Below are positions 28,291 through 39,261 of a stretch of 64,000 nt of DNA, piece by piece; positions within the stretch are counted from its first letter, which is position 1; each line of letters starts with the position of its first letter. The stretch comes from Bacillus sp. JCM 19058 (GTDB lineage Bacteria; Bacillota; Bacilli; Bacillales_H; Bacillaceae_D). The position numbers were made by a program, and so were the translations under genes. The stretch is taken from assembly GCA_001310555.1 (NCBI GenBank), contig BAXO01000003.1, positions 37,044 to 101,043 on the forward strand, given 5' to 3'. The notes below the pieces were generated by a model. The model searched no databases, was not told the origin of the DNA, and was given only the letters and a program-made list of their open reading frames with translations.

Positions 28291-29205
28291 TTATGATAAC
28301 CTTATCAGCTGTTCAGATTTGCTGCTTGATTGCTCAGAGTCTGAGAAATGTTCGACAAGAAAATCCCGAAACGTAAGAGCTGCCTTGGACAAATAACGAT
28401 TTTCTAGCCAGGCAATCCGGAAGGTACGCTGACAGACCGGCTGCTCGATCGACAATTTTATAAGCGACAGCTCTTCGCTGCTTTTGCAATCTCCTATAAA
28501 CGCAACCCCAAAACCTGAACTAACAAGAGTTGCGATTGAGCCAGGATCTTCAACCTCACAGACAATATTTGGTGTAAAGTCTGCCTTTTGACAAAATTCA
28601 TCATTCATCGTACGGAGAGGGTGTCCCTCCTTGTATCCAATAAAAGGTTCGTCGGCCACCTCGGCCAAATTGATAGTACTTCTTTTGGCGAAGCGATGAC
28701 CATAAGGAACCGCAACATAAACATCTTCGTTCAGCAGTGGCAGTTGACGAATACTAGGATGTTTTATCGGTACCGCCGTCAAGAAGAAATCGACCTCGCT
28801 CGATTCTATTAACTCGCCCATTTCTTCTATCGAAGATTGGATGATGCGGAAGTTCACTTCTGGATACCTCGTTAAAAAATTCCCTAAAGGCTCAGAAAGG
28901 CTCTCCATGCTAGATAGAGCCAAATGAATCCGACCTTGCTCCATTCCCGCTAGATCAGAGACCTCTCTACGTCCTTCCTTCAGTAAATCGAGTGCGGCTT
29001 TTGCTTTTTTCATGAAAGCTTGGCCGTACGGATTGAGACGAATCTTCCGTCCTTGGCGATCGAATAAAGGCACTCCCAAATCCTGCTCTAATCGAGCGAT
29101 CGTCTTGCTCAGAGCAGGCTGTGCGATGCGCAGCTCCTGAGCAGCTTTTGTCATATGCTCCAGCTTAGCGACCGTTAGAAAGTATTCCAACTGCAGCAAT
29201 TCCAT
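28291..29205 (-). CDS. LysR-family transcriptional regulator
   Basis: Intact, 304 residues from ATG 29205 (AGGAGG nine bases upstream; a GTG at 29214 would overlap that site). N-terminal winged HTH: LEYFLTVAKLEHMTKAAQELRIAQPALSKTIARLEQDLGVPLF, shown here in family pattern. The C-terminal effector domain begins GRIHLALSSMES and includes VDFFLTAVPIKHPS and GFGVAFIGDC. It is not divergent from its neighbour but lies upstream on the same strand as the aminotransferase operon, so it may control that operon or the plus-strand oxidoreductase at 29531. Confidence 0.93.
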   Translation of the reverse strand: MELLQLEYFLTVAKLEHMTKAAQELRIAQPALSKTIARLEQDLGVPLFDRQGRKIRLNPYGQAFMKKAKAALDLLKEGRREVSDLAGMEQGRIHLALSSMESLSEPLGNFLTRYPEVNFRIIQSSIEEMGELIESSEVDFFLTAVPIKHPSIRQLPLLNEDVYVAVPYGHRFAKRSTINLAEVADEPFIGYKEGHPLRTMNDEFCQKADFTPNIVCEVEDPGSIATLVSSGFGVAFIGDCKSSEELSLIKLSIEQPVCQRTFRIAWLENRYLSKAALTFRDFLVEHFSDSEQSSSKSEQLIRLS

Positions 29206-29530
29206 TTCAATCACCCTCCTATTGATATACTTCAGTATATGTATATATATTAAAAGATGTATTTTTTATTATCAATAATAGACGATAGAATAAACTGAAA
29301 GGAAAAACGTTCACCATGCAGATTCAGCAAAGATTAAGGGAAGCCCACGCCTTATACAAGTATTTCCAGCGAAGCCTGTATTCGACCTTTCCTTCCAGAC
29401 ATAGTGTAAATGTCATTTTTAACAGAGCATCGTGCGCAGATTACTCAAGAAGGAAGGGCTTCATCAAATCGTTCATTTGGACAAAGGTGCATGTTACAGA
29501 CTTAAAAAGGATCAGAAAGGATGAAGATTA
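29206..29530. other. Upstream region of LysR and MDR oxidoreductase
   Basis: 325 bases between divergent genes. AT-rich left end should hold the LysR promoter. A 71-codon plus-strand frame (29316-29531) abuts the oxidoreductase start. It is basic and has no recognisable family or good ribosome binding site, so I do not call it; part of it (another frame) faintly resembles a MarR-type remnant. Confidence 0.35.
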
Positions 29531-30445
29531 ATGAAGGCAGCAGCAATTTCTACGTATGGTTCACCCGATGTGTTGCAAGTGATGAATTTTGATCGCCCTA
29601 AGGTAGGGAGAGGTCAGGTTCGTGTAAAAGTGAGGGCAGCGGGAGTACAGCCGTTCGACTGTGCAGTCCGCAGCAGCGGCTGGGCACCGCCCGGTTCTAC
29701 TATACGTTTACCCCAAATTCTCGGCAATGAGTTTGCCGGAGTAGTCGACCAATTGGGAGAAGGCGTAACGAATTTCTCTGTAGGAGATGAAGTCTTAGGA
29801 TGGGCATTACTGGCGTGCTATGCAGAATACGTAGTAGTTGATGTCAACCAGATTGTCCACAAGCCCCAAGGCATGCCTTGGAAGGAGGCCGCTGTAATTT
29901 CGGCTTCTGGACAAACCGCCCATACTGCCTTGCAGGAGCTAGGAGTTTCTAAAGGAGAGACGGTGTTGATTCACGCTGCCGCCGGAGGGGTTGGTACATT
30001 TGCCGTTCAACTAGCACAGGTATGGGGAGCTCACGTAATCGGCACCGCTAGTGAACGTAACCACGAATATTTGCAGTCCCTTGGTGCGGCACCTGTTGCA
30101 TACGGGACCGGTCTCGCTGACCGAGTCCGCAACGTCGCACCGAGTGGAGTCGACGTCGCTCTTGATGCCGCCGGAGGTGACGCCCTTCGTTCCTCAGTAG
30201 AGCTCATCGAGGACAGGAGCCGTATCGGTACCATCGTGTCCTTTGAGCTAGTGGAGAAGCTTGGCGTTCTTGCCATTCGTAGCCAGCGTTCTGTTGAGCG
30301 GCTTATGGAGCTTGTCACACTTTACACACAAGGAAAGCTGAGCATCCACATCCGAACAACCTTTCCTCTTGAACAGGCAGCGGACGCACACCGGGAAGTA
30401 GAGACCGGCCATGGCCGTGGAAAGGTCGTACTGACAATCGACTGA
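29531..30445 (+). CDS. NADPH:quinone oxidoreductase-like MDR protein
   Basis: Intact, 304 residues, zinc-free medium-chain dehydrogenase/reductase. It starts MKAAAISTYGSPDVLQV with AAAGGATG upstream. The catalytic domain has VRVKVRAAGVQPFDCAVR and LPQILGNEFAGVV; the cofactor domain shows the NADPH-loop IHAAAGGVGTFAVQLA. The structural and catalytic zinc cysteines are absent, as in quinone reductases (zeta-crystallin-like). Electron acceptor unknown. Followed by a strong terminator. Confidence 0.93.
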   Translation: MKAAAISTYGSPDVLQVMNFDRPKVGRGQVRVKVRAAGVQPFDCAVRSSGWAPPGSTIRLPQILGNEFAGVVDQLGEGVTNFSVGDEVLGWALLACYAEYVVVDVNQIVHKPQGMPWKEAAVISASGQTAHTALQELGVSKGETVLIHAAAGGVGTFAVQLAQVWGAHVIGTASERNHEYLQSLGAAPVAYGTGLADRVRNVAPSGVDVALDAAGGDALRSSVELIEDRSRIGTIVSFELVEKLGVLAIRSQRSVERLMELVTLYTQGKLSIHIRTTFPLEQAADAHREVETGHGRGKVVLTID

Positions 30446-30471
30446 GTGTGGCTCTGATATATCGAAAGAAT

Positions 30472-30506
30472 AGCTGCGTTTTTACTAGCCCTTAGTAAAA
30501 CGCAGC
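30472..30506 (+). terminator. Strong intrinsic terminator of the MDR gene
   Basis: AGCTGCGTTTTTACTA and TAGTAAAACGCAGCT form a 15-base-pair stem, followed by ATCTTTTTG. About 26 bases past the stop. Confidence 0.85.
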
Positions 30507-30634
30507 TATCTTTTTGTTACTACTAAGTCCTTGCGCGAGCTAACGCACTTAAAATGAAGTCATTTGACCTTAGTCTAAACGGACAAAAGGTCGAATTCAT
30601 CATCAATAGTCCAAGGAACATATTCAACAGCTTT

Positions 30635-31460
30635 CTATGAAAATACTTTATCGAATCCTGCCTTTGAGCGTGCTAGTAACTCCTCTGCCGACTCTGTCGG
30701 TGGCTTTGCCGTTAGAACTTCTTGGGCAACCACACCTTGATAGCCGACCTTTTTTTACGCTTTCTAGGAAAGCCTTCAAATCGATAACACCCTCTCCCGG
30801 ATACAGGCGTCCGTTATCCAATACATCAGCAACCGGAATGTTCGGAGCATCATTAATATGAACATGCACGATCTGGTCTGCCTCAAGCTTCAGAATATCC
30901 TCAACCGCTAAGCCATTCGTATACCAGTGAAAGGCGTCCAGCAACAAGCCGACATTTTTCTGACCAATTGCATCGATGAACTCAAGCGTCTCATCCTGCG
31001 TCCAAATAAACGGATGCTTCCACGCCGTTCGTAAGTGGTGGGGACCGACATATTCTAATCCGAGACGAAGCCCGTAGGCGTTCAGAATTTCAGCACAAGC
31101 TCGTAAGCGCTTAATAGCAACAGCCATAAAGCTTGCCGATTTTTGATCCGTCGATGGTAAAATGTACGTGCAGCAATTCAAACAGCCTAAATCGGCTGCA
31201 GCCTTTGCTACTTCCGGCAGCTTGAGCAGGTCTTGCTGAAATTGTTCATCTGACTGACGCCATTCGACAGGAAGACCAATTGTACCGATAACGACACTAT
31301 GCTTCTGTAAAAGAGCCTGCGCCCCTTCTATTCCCACCTCGTCAATCAGTCCCTTTGCATCCAAGTCAACTGCACCGAACCCGTATTGTGCAGCTAGTTC
31401 AATGAACCGTTTGTTATTACCGATGTTCCCAAGCCCAGCACGGGTCAACCCTTTAATCAT
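30635..31460 (-). CDS. Sugar phosphate isomerase/epimerase family protein, xylose-isomerase-like TIM barrel (frameshifted)
   Basis: About 275 residues from ATG 31460 with GGGAGTG upstream. Segments LTRAGLGNIGNNKRFIELAAQYGFGAVDLD, then CYILPSTD, LGLEYVGPHHLRT, FIDAIGQKNVGLLLDAFHWYTNG and IVHVHINDAPN give the metal-site Glu, Asp-His and His of the IolE/IolI-like AP-endonuclease-2 fold. The run near 30755-30762 breaks the frame; restored, the end is GYQGVVAQEVLTAKPP, then SAEELLARSKAGFDKVF. Member reactions are sugar or inositol isomerisations/dehydrations; the substrate cannot be named. Single gene. Confidence 0.85.
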
Positions 31461-31986
31461 TAACAACACTCCCAAGAAAAAAATTAATTCCACCCTTACT
31501 TTACAATTTAATCGGACATCCGTCTACAAAAAGGATGACCTAGTTGTCAATGACACTATGATTACAACTATTACCACAAAATTCCCGAAATGTTGGCCGT
31601 ACCACTTATAGAGGAGCAAAATTACTCTTTATCATTCCCTTTTTAATTACATGAAGAAATAAGTTCGATACTTTCTAGTAAATTCTTCTAGGGTTGTTCA
31701 GTGAATTAGTCTTAGGCTATAGCTAATGCTTATTTTATGTTGTTTAAGAAGCCTAGCTAACCATAGTAGAAAACAGCCGAAAACCTTGATACAAAAGGAT
31801 TTTTATGAAATCTATTTATATTTTCATTTATAATCTAACATAAATGCAATAACTTTTTCATTTGTCGCGGTTTCAAACACCGACAATGATTGCTCAATTT
31901 TTCCTATGCAAAAATCTTTTGTTTCACGTTACAATATTGATAGATTTGTCGAAAAAACACGAGCTGTGTACGAAGGAATTGATCGC
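31461..31986. other. Intergenic region, AT-rich, nothing recognised
   Basis: 525 bases between the divergent isomerase and peptidase genes, presumably with both promoters. No gene or structure supported. Confidence 0.4.
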
Positions 31987-32537
31987 GTGAAGAAGCCTCT
32001 AAAACCATTATTGCTCATATTCTTTGCTTTTGCCTTCTATCAATTGCTTTTGTCACCGGAAGAACAGGACAAGGCCGTCACCATCGAGCACGAAGCAAAA
32101 GCCGCCACTCTGCCAGATGAATTACACCCTACTGTAGCTGAAAAAGCGGCTATTTTAATAGAAAGGGCTGAAGCAAAAGGAATCTCTATCGTTATTACCG
32201 ACGATTACCGCTCCCACGAAGAGCAGGACAAGCTCTATGCCCAGGGCAGACAGAACTCAGGGGAGATTGTCACCTATGCACAAGGAGGAGAATCCTACCA
32301 TAACTACGGACTGGCTATTGACTTTGCCCTTCAACTCGAAAGTGGAGAGGTTATTTGGGATTTAGACTATGACGGCAATGGCAACGGGCAGTCAGATTGG
32401 CTCGAGGTTGCTGACATAGCCAAGGAGCTCGGCTTTGAATGGGGCGGCGACTGGCATCATTTCAAAGATACCCTCATTTACAAATGGATTTTGGCTTAAC
32501 GATTCAGGAGCTGCAAAACGGAAAACGACCCGAGTGA
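31987..32537 (+). CDS. M15-family D-Ala-D-Ala carboxypeptidase / L-Ala-D-Glu endopeptidase, CwlK-like (frameshifted)
   Basis: Cell-wall peptidase. I choose GTG 31987 (AAGGA nine bases upstream), which puts a hydrophobic signal anchor (KPLLLIFFAFAFYQLLL) at the N-terminus; an ATG at 31906 is less likely. Zinc-site motifs: SYHNYGLAIDFAL (His, Asp) and FEWGGDW. A missing C near 32472 hides the C-terminal His; restored it reads FKDTPHLQMDFGLTIQELQNGK and ends at 32537, about 183 residues. Also seen: DDYRSHEEQDKLYAQGR, typical of CwlK/VanY-type enzymes. Acts outside the membrane. Confidence 0.87.
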
Positions 32538-32550
32538 TTAGCAACCATCT

Positions 32551-33763
32551 TCATGCTCCTTGCTGCAGCTTTTCCTGCTCTTCCTGCTTTTTCATCCGCT
32601 GCCAAAGCAGGAGAAAGCCGACCATTCCACCTAAAGCAATGAACATCGCAATTTGATACATCGTTGTCGGGCCTAGCTCCTGGAACATCCAGCCCCCGAC
32701 CAAGCCAGCTATAATGCCAGCGAGTCCGCCCCAGGAAAGGGCATAAATGGCCTGGCCACTCGCTCTTAACTCGATCGGAATTAATTTCGCTGTCAAGGTT
32801 GTGCCGATATAAAAGTAACCCCCAAAAGTCAGACAATGCAGCATTTGGTAGAGCATAATTTCAACCGGGCTTGTAGCCATTGACATTAAAAACCACCTGA
32901 GAGCAAACAGCAGGCTGACAACAGCTAAGCAGCCCACCATCGTCACTGTATTCTTTTTTTTAAGTAACGATCAAACAATAAAAAGATAGGCACCTCGAAA
33001 ATCGCTGTCAAGAATGCCGCCCAGCCCACTAAAACGACAGACCCGCCCAAATCGGTAATGTAAATCGAGAAAAAGGTTTGGTTAATCGAATTAGGAACAG
33101 AAATGAGAATTCCGAGCAGCACGAAGATGAGAAAATGCTTATTTCCGAAAAGTGCCTTCGTATAGCTACCTTTCGAGAGTTTTTTTCACCTCAGCCACCC
33201 TCGCCCTCGGTAAACGGAAGCTTACAACAATCGTAAACAGCAGCAATAAACTGTAAACGATCCACAAGTTTGTGATCCCCAAGTAACTAATGACCGGAGC
33301 TGCCGCAACTGCCATCACGGCCCAGCCTAAGGAACCCCAGCCGCGAATGGAACCAAATTGGTGCCGCGTTCCTTCAATAGTGTTCAAAATCAAGCTGTTG
33401 GCCTGCGAAAAAAAGCGGTGTCTGAAACAGAAAGAAAACGAGCATGGCGATAATAATCCAGGTCAGCGAGTCGAGCTGGAAAACGAATTGCACCGTAATT
33501 AAATTTCCAATCAGCATCACGATCAGAATTTTCCTTATATTTTGCAGACGATCGCTCCAATACCCCCAAAAAGGGTTGGCAAAAACAGAAACAAACGGTC
33601 CACCTGCCATCAGCATGCCAATCAGGACTTTTCCGAGCCCTATCTCCTGAAAATAAACCGGAAAAAAAAGATAATAAAATCGAAATCGAGCCGTAAAGAA
33701 AAAAAGTTGAATAGATTTAAAGTAAAGATCGATCGCTTCCCTTTCTGCTCTTCGTGTGTCAAA
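32551..33763 (-). CDS. MFS transporter, PPP/YwbF-like (frameshifted)
   Basis: About 400 residues with 12 predicted helices. TTG 33763 is the probable start (GGAAAGGA eight bases upstream). Segments PVYFQEIGLGKVLIGMLMAGGPFVSVFANPFWGYWSDRLQN show the helix 2-3 loop of the MFS_1-like/nucleoside-symporter-like group. Then GTRHQFGSIRGWGSLGWAV, a signature of phenylpropionate/nucleoside-type members, and in the C-terminal half YFYIGTTLTAKLIPIELRASGQAIY. Breaks near 33665-33690, 33400, 33180 and 32955. Convergent with the peptidase gene, 13 bases apart. Substrate unknown. Confidence 0.8.
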
Positions 33764-33959
33764 ATGAAAATCCTTTCCCTGACTTAAATTTTTATCTGCC
33801 TACTAGCAGATGACCGACTATGCGTAGAGGCAGTTGCAAAAACTTTATATTATACATATCTTACTAATTTTACTTGAAAAAATCGATTGATATGACTTAA
33901 ACGTGAAGAGCGGTTCCGGACTAACTACACTGCCTCAGTTATTTCTTAAAGACAGACGT

Positions 33960-33990
33960 GAGCGGACTCACACGAGGTGCAAGTCCGCTC
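33960..33990. terminator. Hairpin terminator at the end of the xylan locus
   Basis: GAGCGGACT and AGTCCGCTC form a perfect 9-base-pair stem directly past the stop of the oxidoreductase gene (minus strand); T-rich on the plus side (TCTTTATT), so possibly bidirectional. Confidence 0.7.
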
Positions 33991-33993
33991 TCT

Positions 33994-35155
33994 TTATTGA
34001 TAGTCACTGCCAGTCGTAATTTCGTTTTCAGAGAATTGCTCGACGCTGCTTTTCTTTTCAAAAAAAATAAGTGGCATGCTTCAGAATGCCTTCTCTTGTG
34101 TAAAAGGAGCTGCTCCGATTAAGCGGAAGCTGCACTCGTTTGCCGAAGCTGGCCGCTTCATAAATGGCCGTAATCAGCTCCAATGTTCGCCTGCCTTGCC
34201 TGCCATCAACGAGTAATTCCTGCGTCCCCTCAAGCGTGGCTAGAACATTATCAATCTGCCTGCATGCCCTTCGTAGCAAACGTCCGGCTGTTCGTCGTAG
34301 AGCTTCTGAATTTTTGCTTCGAGCTCTTGATCCGGCTCGGGAAAACCGTTCTCCATTGATTTCGATGCTTTCAGCTTCCACGGCACGGAAACTCTTGCTT
34401 TCTTTCCTTGAAAAATCAACTGCTGCTCCTCGCCATGATGGACAACCGAGCTAGTGATTTGAGCAAGGCTTCCATCCTCGTAGCGGCATATCGCAATCGA
34501 CAGATCCTCGACCTCGGCGTTATCGTGCGAGGTATTGCTCGTTACAGCTGTGACTTCAGCAGGCATCCCATTCATCCATTGAAAAATGTCGATATGGTGC
34601 ACGGCATGATTTAATGTACAGCCACCTCCCTCCTTTTCCCACGTCCCACGCCACCATAAATCGTAATAGCTGTATCCCCTCCACCAATATGAATCGACTT
34701 GCGTATGCACAATCGGACCGGCCAATTGCGATTCGAGCACTTGCTTTGCTTTCATCATCGGAGTTCGGAAGCGGTTTTGAGCGACGACGGAAAGCCTTTT
34801 TTTGGTTGTTCGTTGCCGCTGCATTCATGGCATCGCATTCCTCCAGGGAGGAAGCCATCGGCTTTTCGACAAGAACGTGCTTACCGGCGTTTAGTCCGGC
34901 AATCGCGATTTCCGCATGAGTATACGGCGGGGTGCAGATGGAGATTAAATCGATGTCCGCTCGCTTTAACAGCTGCTTGTAGTCTTCATAAAGCTCGACG
35001 TGCAAACCGAATTGCTTCGCAGCCTGTTCCGCTTTTTCCGGATAAATATCGCACAAGGCAACAATTTGACAACGGTCGGAAAATTGCTGATATGCCTGAA
35101 TATGGGCAGGAGCTATCGCTCCAGTACCGATAATCGCTATATTCAGCACCTTCAT
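33994..35155 (-). CDS. Gfo/Idh/MocA family oxidoreductase, last gene of the xylan locus (frameshifted)
   Basis: About 388 residues. Start ATG 35155, or a GTG 6 bases inside with better spacing to GGAG. Rossmann loop NIAIIGTGAIAPAHI, then DLISICTPPYTHAEIAI and the signature GKHVLVEKPMASSLEECD. The substrate domain keeps GGGCTLNHAVHHIDIFQWM, with the conserved HxxD motif. Breaks near 34795 (A-run), 34265 and 34068; restored, the end is ATYFFEKKSSVEQFSENE. Follows the GH43 gene by 135 bases. A role in glucuronate or xylose derivative oxidation is only suggested by context. Confidence 0.85.
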
Positions 35156-35289
35156 CACTCCTTTTTTTCATAAAATGAAGCTATCAGGTGGTGAGGAATT
35201 GCAACCTCTCCTACCGACGGTTCATTGGACGAATCGTTTTTTTTATGGCGGTTCTTCCTATCTCGTTTATCGATTCGGGCCGTGGTAAC

Positions 35290-36896
35290 CTATGAATCTA
35301 ATTCCCGATAGCTAAAATAATCAAAATCAGCATGCTTCATTTGTCCGCTTAAATCTTGAACGCACATTCCAATAAAAGCTCCGGTAAATCCTTGGTCCAA
35401 AAAATAATCGTCCATGATCATTTCCGCATTTTCATCGGAAATCCTGCTTGCATCTAAAACGGGTCCGACTGATTGCCAATTTTCACCGTCTTTCGAATAA
35501 TAAAACTGTAGCCGCTCATCGGAAATCAGCGCTTTCAAATAGCACTTCTCTAACCCTTCGATCGAAATCTCACGTTCTAGCGGCTCCGCATATATTCCAC
35601 GATTACTAGAGAGAATTCCGAGTCTTTTCCCTAGCTCTTCATCCCAGCTAATGTTCAAATAGTAGTAGTTTTTCGTGTTGTAATAATAGACGAGCCCAGC
35701 CATTTGTTGGAAATTGTCGGGTAAAAACTCAACGACTGTCTCCACTTCGATTGTGAACGCTTGCTGCCGTCTGGCAATTAGGCTTTGCCTAAAAGTAGAA
35801 TTAAACGATTCCCGGCCTTTTAATCGTAAATACCCGGGCCTCTCTCTCAAAGTAACCCACTCTTCGGAAAAAGGCTGTCTAAGCGAATTGAAATGAATGT
35901 TTAATTCGGCTTGATCGAAATCATCCTTTGCCGGAGCTCGTTCAAACGGAAACTCCGGTAAATTAGGGGGAGTCACTTTGAGCGCCGGTCGATTCCCCCC
36001 ATGACTTAACCTGAGCCAGCCATCCTCTGTCCAGTCAACCTTTTGAAGAGCCGTTTCTCTACCAAGATTGCACGTTTTTGCTTGAGGAAGCGGCCTGCCG
36101 CATAAGTGTGCAATATACCATTCGTTTGTCTGTGTTTGGACTAGGCTTGCATGACCAGCCTTTTGCAGCTTCAGATCAGGCTGCTGACTAGAGGTCAGCA
36201 GCGGCCCGGCTGGATCAACTTCATACGGACCTCCAAGCGAGGTTGCCCGAGCCACTGTTACCGCATGCTCCAGACGTGTTCCTCCTTCAGCGGTCATCAA
36301 ATAATAATAGCCATTTTCCTTGTAAATATGTGGCGCTTCCGTCAACCCAAGTGCTGTTCCTTTAAAAATATTGCGAATAGCCCCGACAAGTCGCTGCTCT
36401 TTTTCTGAATACTCCTGTAGTAAAATGCCTGCAAACGAATGATTTCCTATGCGGTGATCCCATACCATATTCGTCAGCCATTTTCTCCCGTCATCGTCAT
36501 GGAATAAGGACGGATCGAAGCCGCTGCTATTCAAATAAACCGGCTCTGACCATGGGCCAGTGATGTCGTTTGCTGTAATGAGATAGTTATGAGCATCCTT
36601 AAATGAGCCATATGGCTCTTCACATCCGTATAGACAAGATAGAAGGTTCCTTGATGATAGCTCAGGCAAGGCGCCCATACGCCGCCTGAATCTGGATTTC
36701 CTACAATATTTAGCTGACTTTTACGTGTAAGCGGGTGGGTCAGCAGTTGCCAATTTCTTAAATCTCGCGAATGGTGGATCTGTACCCCCGGAAACCAATC
36801 AAACGTGGAAGTTGCAATATAATAGTCGTCCTCGACCCGAATCATCGACGGATCAGGATTGAAGCCTGGTAAAATAGGATTGATAATAGCTGACAC
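35290..36896 (-). CDS. GH43 beta-xylosidase, copy 1 (frameshifted)
   Basis: About 535 residues, start GTG 36896 (GGAGAG six bases upstream). Five-bladed propeller with catalytic Asp in [27 protein letters not shown] (first 10 residues), the pKa-modulating Asp in [14 protein letters not shown] and catalytic acid Glu in LTEAPHIY. The C-terminal beta-sandwich (from about residue 310: [18 protein letters not shown]) is the second domain of GH43 xylosidases of this type. A single break near 36620 ([14 protein letters not shown]). Clearly paralogous to the copy at 42606. Releases xylose from xylo-oligosaccharides in the cytoplasm (no signal peptide). Confidence 0.92.
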
Positions 36897-37090
36897 GTGC
36901 ACCTCTCCTTTTCGATAAATGATAGACATGCTTGCTGCGGACGTACCTCGTCGTAATAAATACTAGCATCAAGTCATTGTTGCTGAGCAAACCCTGACTA
37001 AGTCAGAAAATCGCCTTTATACATTCCTAACATTAACAGAGAGAGGGTTTCCCCACTGCCGATGTCAGGTTTCCGTAACGAAACGCTAGG

Positions 37091-39167
37091 TTAATAAATC
37101 GCTCTCCCTGCTTCATCGGCAAACCCCGATTTTCTGAAAAAAATACGTGTTAATAATGTCGCGCCATTCCTTAGCGTGGTTGCTCTGCTCCTCTAGTCTC
37201 GCCAAAACATCCCGATAGCGAACGCGATCGATAGTTCCCTCCAACGTTTTCCAAGCATTTATGAGCTCTTCCGCTTGATCCGCCCCTTCAAAGTGAGTGT
37301 TGTAAATGTGCTGAATCACGGTTTCTCCCGATTTTAACCGGTGAGTGTACGGAACGTGATGGAAAAACAAAAGCAGATCATCCGGGCACGATTCCAGCGA
37401 TTCGTACATGTCAGCATTCGGCTGGTGATATTGAGCCGTATAGCCTGTTCCATCCTTTTCCGTTCGATTGACACCGATTCCTTGCCGATCAGCAAAATGA
37501 TACGTCCCCCATACCGAATATTCATAGCCATCGACATTTGGCCCATAATGGTGGCCTGGGTTGACCATCCAGCCAACACCAAGCGGTGACGTATACTTTT
37601 CGTAAATGTTCCAGGAGCTGAGTAGAATGTTGTTGACTTGCTTATGAACAATCGGTTCAGAACCGAATGTTAAGTGGATCCATTCCTCCGTAATTTGCTC
37701 CGTCGACAGCTCAGGATTCCAAATCAATCGCCCGTACCCGTACAAATTGGCTTGAGCCAGCGTATGCCCCGTCCAGTTGTAGTCGGCACCAATATTCGAT
37801 ACCGCGGCAATGCCACTGTGCTTGAGTCCGAATAACGAACCGTCTACAACCGCCTTGACCGAGGAACCTTCACCTTTTGCATACGTATCAAAGTCTAGCA
37901 CTTCCTTCCATTGCGGTACTAAGTAACAGACGTGCCTTTTCTGTCCGGTATACTCCTGCGTAATTTGGAATTCCATCACTTGATTCGTGGATGTCAACGC
38001 GCCGAATAAAGGAGAGACCGGCTCACGCACTTGAAAGTCCATCGGTCCGTTTTTAATCTGAAGAACGACATTATTAAGAAATTTCCCGTCCAATGGCTTG
38101 AAATGGTCGTAGGCGGCCCGTGCCCGATCCGTCGTCCGATCACGCCAGTCCTGCAGGCAATTATAGACGAAGCATCGCCAAATAACTAAACCGTTATAAG
38201 GCTCTAGCGCTTCTGCCAATACGTTGGCGCCTTCCGCATGATCGCGACCATATGTAAATGGACCCGGCCGATGTTCAGAATCGGCTTTGACTAAAAAGCC
38301 GCCGAAGTCTGGGATAGACTGATAGATTTCCTTCACCCGCTCCTGCCACCATTGCTTTACAGCTGGCTCGAGCGGATCAGCCGTATCCAGTTGGCCGATC
38401 TGCATCGGGCTGGCGTAGTTTATGCTTAAAAACGTTCGGATCCCGTATGTTCTGAATATCGAAGCCACCTTTTCGATTTCAGGTAAAAAATCAGCCATAA
38501 TAAAGCGCGTTTCAATTTCGTGTACATTGACGTTATTAATCGAAATAGCGTTTATACCGACAGAAGAAAGCAGCCGTGCATAATCCTTAATACGCGACAA
38601 GCTGTCAGTGACTTGATTATTTTTATAAAAAATTGACTCGCCTGCATAGCCGCGCTCGATACTGGCATCGATATTATCCCATTGATTGATCATTCGCAGC
38701 TCGTTGACCGGGTTCTCCACAATGAATAGCTGATCCAGCTCTTTTTCCATTTGAATGATACGCAGTAAGTGAAAAGCGGCATATAGGACTCCTTTGTCCG
38801 TTTTACCGAACAGCAGAATTTGGTTTTGCTGGGTTTTCATGAAATAGCCTTCTGTTCGTACATGTTCCAGATTCAGTCCATACGAAGGTGCGTGTTCGGC
38901 TGTACCGAGCACAATGGCAGGCACTGGTCCCGCTTGCTCAAGAACATTCGGCTTGCTGCCGAGGATGGATGTTAAGCCTTCAAGCAATTCCTCTTTCGCC
39001 GCCTCGATGCATGCTGTAGTCTCTAACAATACAAGGTTGGAGCACATTGCTTTCACCTTGTCCACATACTTTTTATTATTAAGCGCTCCATATTGCAGCC
39101 ATGCTTTGTAGCTACTTAGCTGCTCGGGCTTTATCGGATTCGTCGCGTCGCTCATCGTTGCGTTCAT
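37091..39167 (-). CDS. aguA: Alpha-glucuronidase GH67 (frameshifted at 3' end)
   Basis: Cleaves (4-O-methyl)glucuronic acid from the end of aldouronic acids. ATG 39167 follows GGAGGAG; about 690 residues. N-terminal domain with [18 protein letters not shown], then the (beta/alpha)8 barrel: [20 protein letters not shown], catalytic acid Glu in [21 protein letters not shown], and the general-base Asp/Glu pair in [12 protein letters not shown]. The raw frame ends at 37113, but one A less near 37135 gives [13 protein letters not shown] with a stop at 37091, matching the usual C-terminus. No signal peptide, so it works on imported oligosaccharides. Between the ABC permeases and GH43 copy 1. Confidence 0.95.
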
Positions 39168-39261
39168 TTCGTTCTCCTCCAATGTATCCTTTTTCTTTAA
39201 GGTAGTATGTTCATAAGCTCTTTCTCTCGATTAATCCGTGCTTTCAATCTGACGTTACAAG

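Noticed and set aside
29316..29531. 71-codon plus-strand frame before the MDR oxidoreductase
   Set aside because: No ribosome binding site, no family resemblance, unusual composition; probably non-coding or a remnant.
39197..39261. Extra 21 residues at the end of the second CUT1 permease
   Set aside because: One A less in the 7-A run gives the standard TEGAVKN end at 39262.
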